64,000 bases of DNA, taken from the NCBI GenBank assembly GCA_947037025.1, contig CAMQSU010000004.1:1-64000 (forward strand). Direction: 5' to 3'. The notes under the pieces are model-generated. The model made no database searches. It saw nothing but the letters and a program-made list of their open reading frames with translations, and was not told the DNA's origin. Position numbers and translations under genes: made by a program. Shown here one piece after another: positions 63,137 to 64,000 of this stretch (position 1 is its first letter; each line of letters starts with the position of its first letter). The DNA comes from an uncultured Clostridia bacterium. GTDB lineage: Bacteria; Bacillota; Clostridia; Christensenellales; UBA3700.

Positions 63137-63451
63137 TTATTTAATTTCTTTATCTTCTTTTTCTTTTTGCTGTTTTGCATAGCTTTCTATTTTGTCAAAT
63201 GCAGATTGCACCAAATTATGCACTAAAGATTTTGGCAGTACGCTTCTTAATATTTTAGGAACAAGTGCATACACAGAGTCAGTTGCAATAGCTAACTTTT
63301 CTGCGCCAGATTTATCCAACTTTTCAGCGTCGTTGATCGCGTCTGCAGCAGCCTCGTCAATTACGGTTTTAATGTAGTAATAGTAAGATATAAAGCTAAC
63401 TAGAATAGCGACTATTCCAAGAAAAACGTTTATTACTAATGATGTTGTCAT
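63137..63451 (-). CDS. LLH-family phage holin-like protein
   Basis: The 104-residue protein has one N-terminal TM helix (6-28) and an amphipathic, charged C-terminal domain with LVHNLVQSAFDKIESYAKQQ, close to the pattern of the LLH holin family (small proteins forming membrane pores in phage lysis modules). GGAGG precedes the ATG on the minus strand. No endolysin or other phage genes are adjacent, so it is an orphan, possibly domesticated. The call rests on a short C-terminal motif and size. Confidence 0.6.
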   Translation of the reverse strand: MTTSLVINVFLGIVAILVSFISYYYYIKTVIDEAAADAINDAEKLDKSGAEKLAIATDSVYALVPKILRSVLPKSLVHNLVQSAFDKIESYAKQQKEKEDKEIK

Positions 63452-63583
63452 ATAATTTTTCCTCCATTCATCTTATTTTTGCTAAAGTGTTTCATATTAT
63501 TCTATGCTAAAATCACGAAAAAAGTGCAATTTGAGTATTATCACGATCGATATAAAAGGGTGGCATATTGCAATATTGGCTAA

Positions 63584-63621
63584 AAAATATCACCCTTAGC
63601 AGTGCTACGGGTGATATTTAT
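63584..63621. terminator. Stem-loop terminator
   Basis: AAATATCACCC pairs with GGGTGATATTT around TTAGCAGTGCTAC, itself containing TAGCA/TGCTA. It lies between the TetR fragment's end (minus strand, 63705) and the holin-like gene, so it probably terminates the TetR gene. Confidence 0.75.
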
Positions 63622-63704
63622 TCTGTCTTGCTTGATTACTATTTATTCTATCAAAGTTAATAAGTTTTAAACTAATGAATGTTTATTATTTGCTTTATAT
63701 TAAT

Positions 63705-64000
63705 CTATTTAAGAATTGTGCTTATTCCGTTGATAATGCAGCCACTAAGCAAAATAGCAAGTTCTTCAAGTTCTTCAAATTCAACATTATTAGTTCCATT
63801 AAACCATTCACATACAATATTAGAAATGCCTACGGCAATAAATGAAAAAAACATTCTCGACTGATTAGGAGTTTTGATCTTTACGACCATTTCCTCATTA
63901 CTCATCATGTAGTCAACAAAAGCATTTTGCACTTTGTTTAGAAAAGCGTCTGCACAAGTAGACCTAATAAGGTATGAGTACTTCTCCGATTCGCGTTTAA
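63705..64000 (-). CDS. TetR-family regulator, C-terminal part (partial at right edge)
   Basis: The minus frame is open from the window edge to a stop at 63705, about 98 residues without a start in view. The segment EKYSYLIRSTCADAFLNKVQ followed by SRMFFSFIAVGISNIVCEWF and NGISTILK parallels the C-terminal domain of the TetR protein at 21298-21876 (IYFSFIAVG, DWF, NGISAIFK). Hence it is a paralogue's ligand-binding domain; the DNA-binding part lies outside. A GTG inside (63932) is not taken as the start. Confidence 0.82.
   Translation of the reverse strand, partial: KRESEKYSYLIRSTCADAFLNKVQNAFVDYMMSNEEMVVKIKTPNQSRMFFSFIAVGISNIVCEWFNGTNNVEFEELEELAILLSGCIINGISTILK

Overview
The window is AT-rich DNA with strong GGAGG-type ribosome binding sites, TTGACA/TATAAT promoters and many rho-independent terminators. 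It also carries a lysine riboswitch, YesN/YesM-type two-component genes, Hsp33, a collagen-like surface protein and LRR_5/BspA-type surface proteins. Together these point to a low-GC anaerobic Firmicute, probably a gut-associated member of the Clostridia. The hybrid cluster protein, the secreted M60 (mucin-type) metallopeptidase and a complete L-fucose pathway fit life on host mucin glycans. That lifestyle is an inference.

Left part (1-24.6 kb), accessory character. A partial IstB-like ATPase at the edge is followed by a structured repeat region and a decayed gene containing 36-bp in-frame repeats. Next come an ABC exporter, a TPR-glycosyltransferase beside a collagen-like surface protein, a patatin-like lipase, an AraC regulator and a giant lipoprotein. 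Hcp, a two-TM protein, a small XRE regulator with a Fur-box-bearing M60 peptidase, a MarR-MATE pair and a TetR regulator divergent from an alcohol/aldehyde dehydrogenase operon complete this part. Several of the regulators have visible operator-like palindromes.

Centre (24.7-43.6 kb), an L-fucose utilisation locus. It contains a small XRE protein, a YesN-like response regulator, a YesM-like kinase and a membrane-anchored sugar-binding protein (a probable three-component sensor). The transporter follows (duplicated ATPase, permease with a very unusual coiled-coil tail, lipoprotein binding protein). The enzymes are then FucU, FucI, a RhaB-like kinase, FucO and a tandem-domain FucA, with a malic enzyme downstream. 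The pathway would yield DHAP and 1,2-propanediol.

Right part (44-64 kb), mostly housekeeping. An asd-dapA-dapB operon lies on the minus strand behind a lysine riboswitch with its own promoter and terminator. On the plus strand are a DUF624-like membrane protein with a methyltransferase, hslO with a TPR protein, a YkvI-like transporter, a PgsA-like phosphatidyltransferase with a Cys-rich tail, and valS with a HAD phosphatase. A pair of unknown multi-pass membrane proteins, a structured 6S-like non-coding RNA candidate, an anchored LRR_5 protein, an orphan LLH-holin-like gene and a TetR fragment at the edge finish the window. I saw no tRNA, rRNA, CRISPR array or complete insertion sequence.
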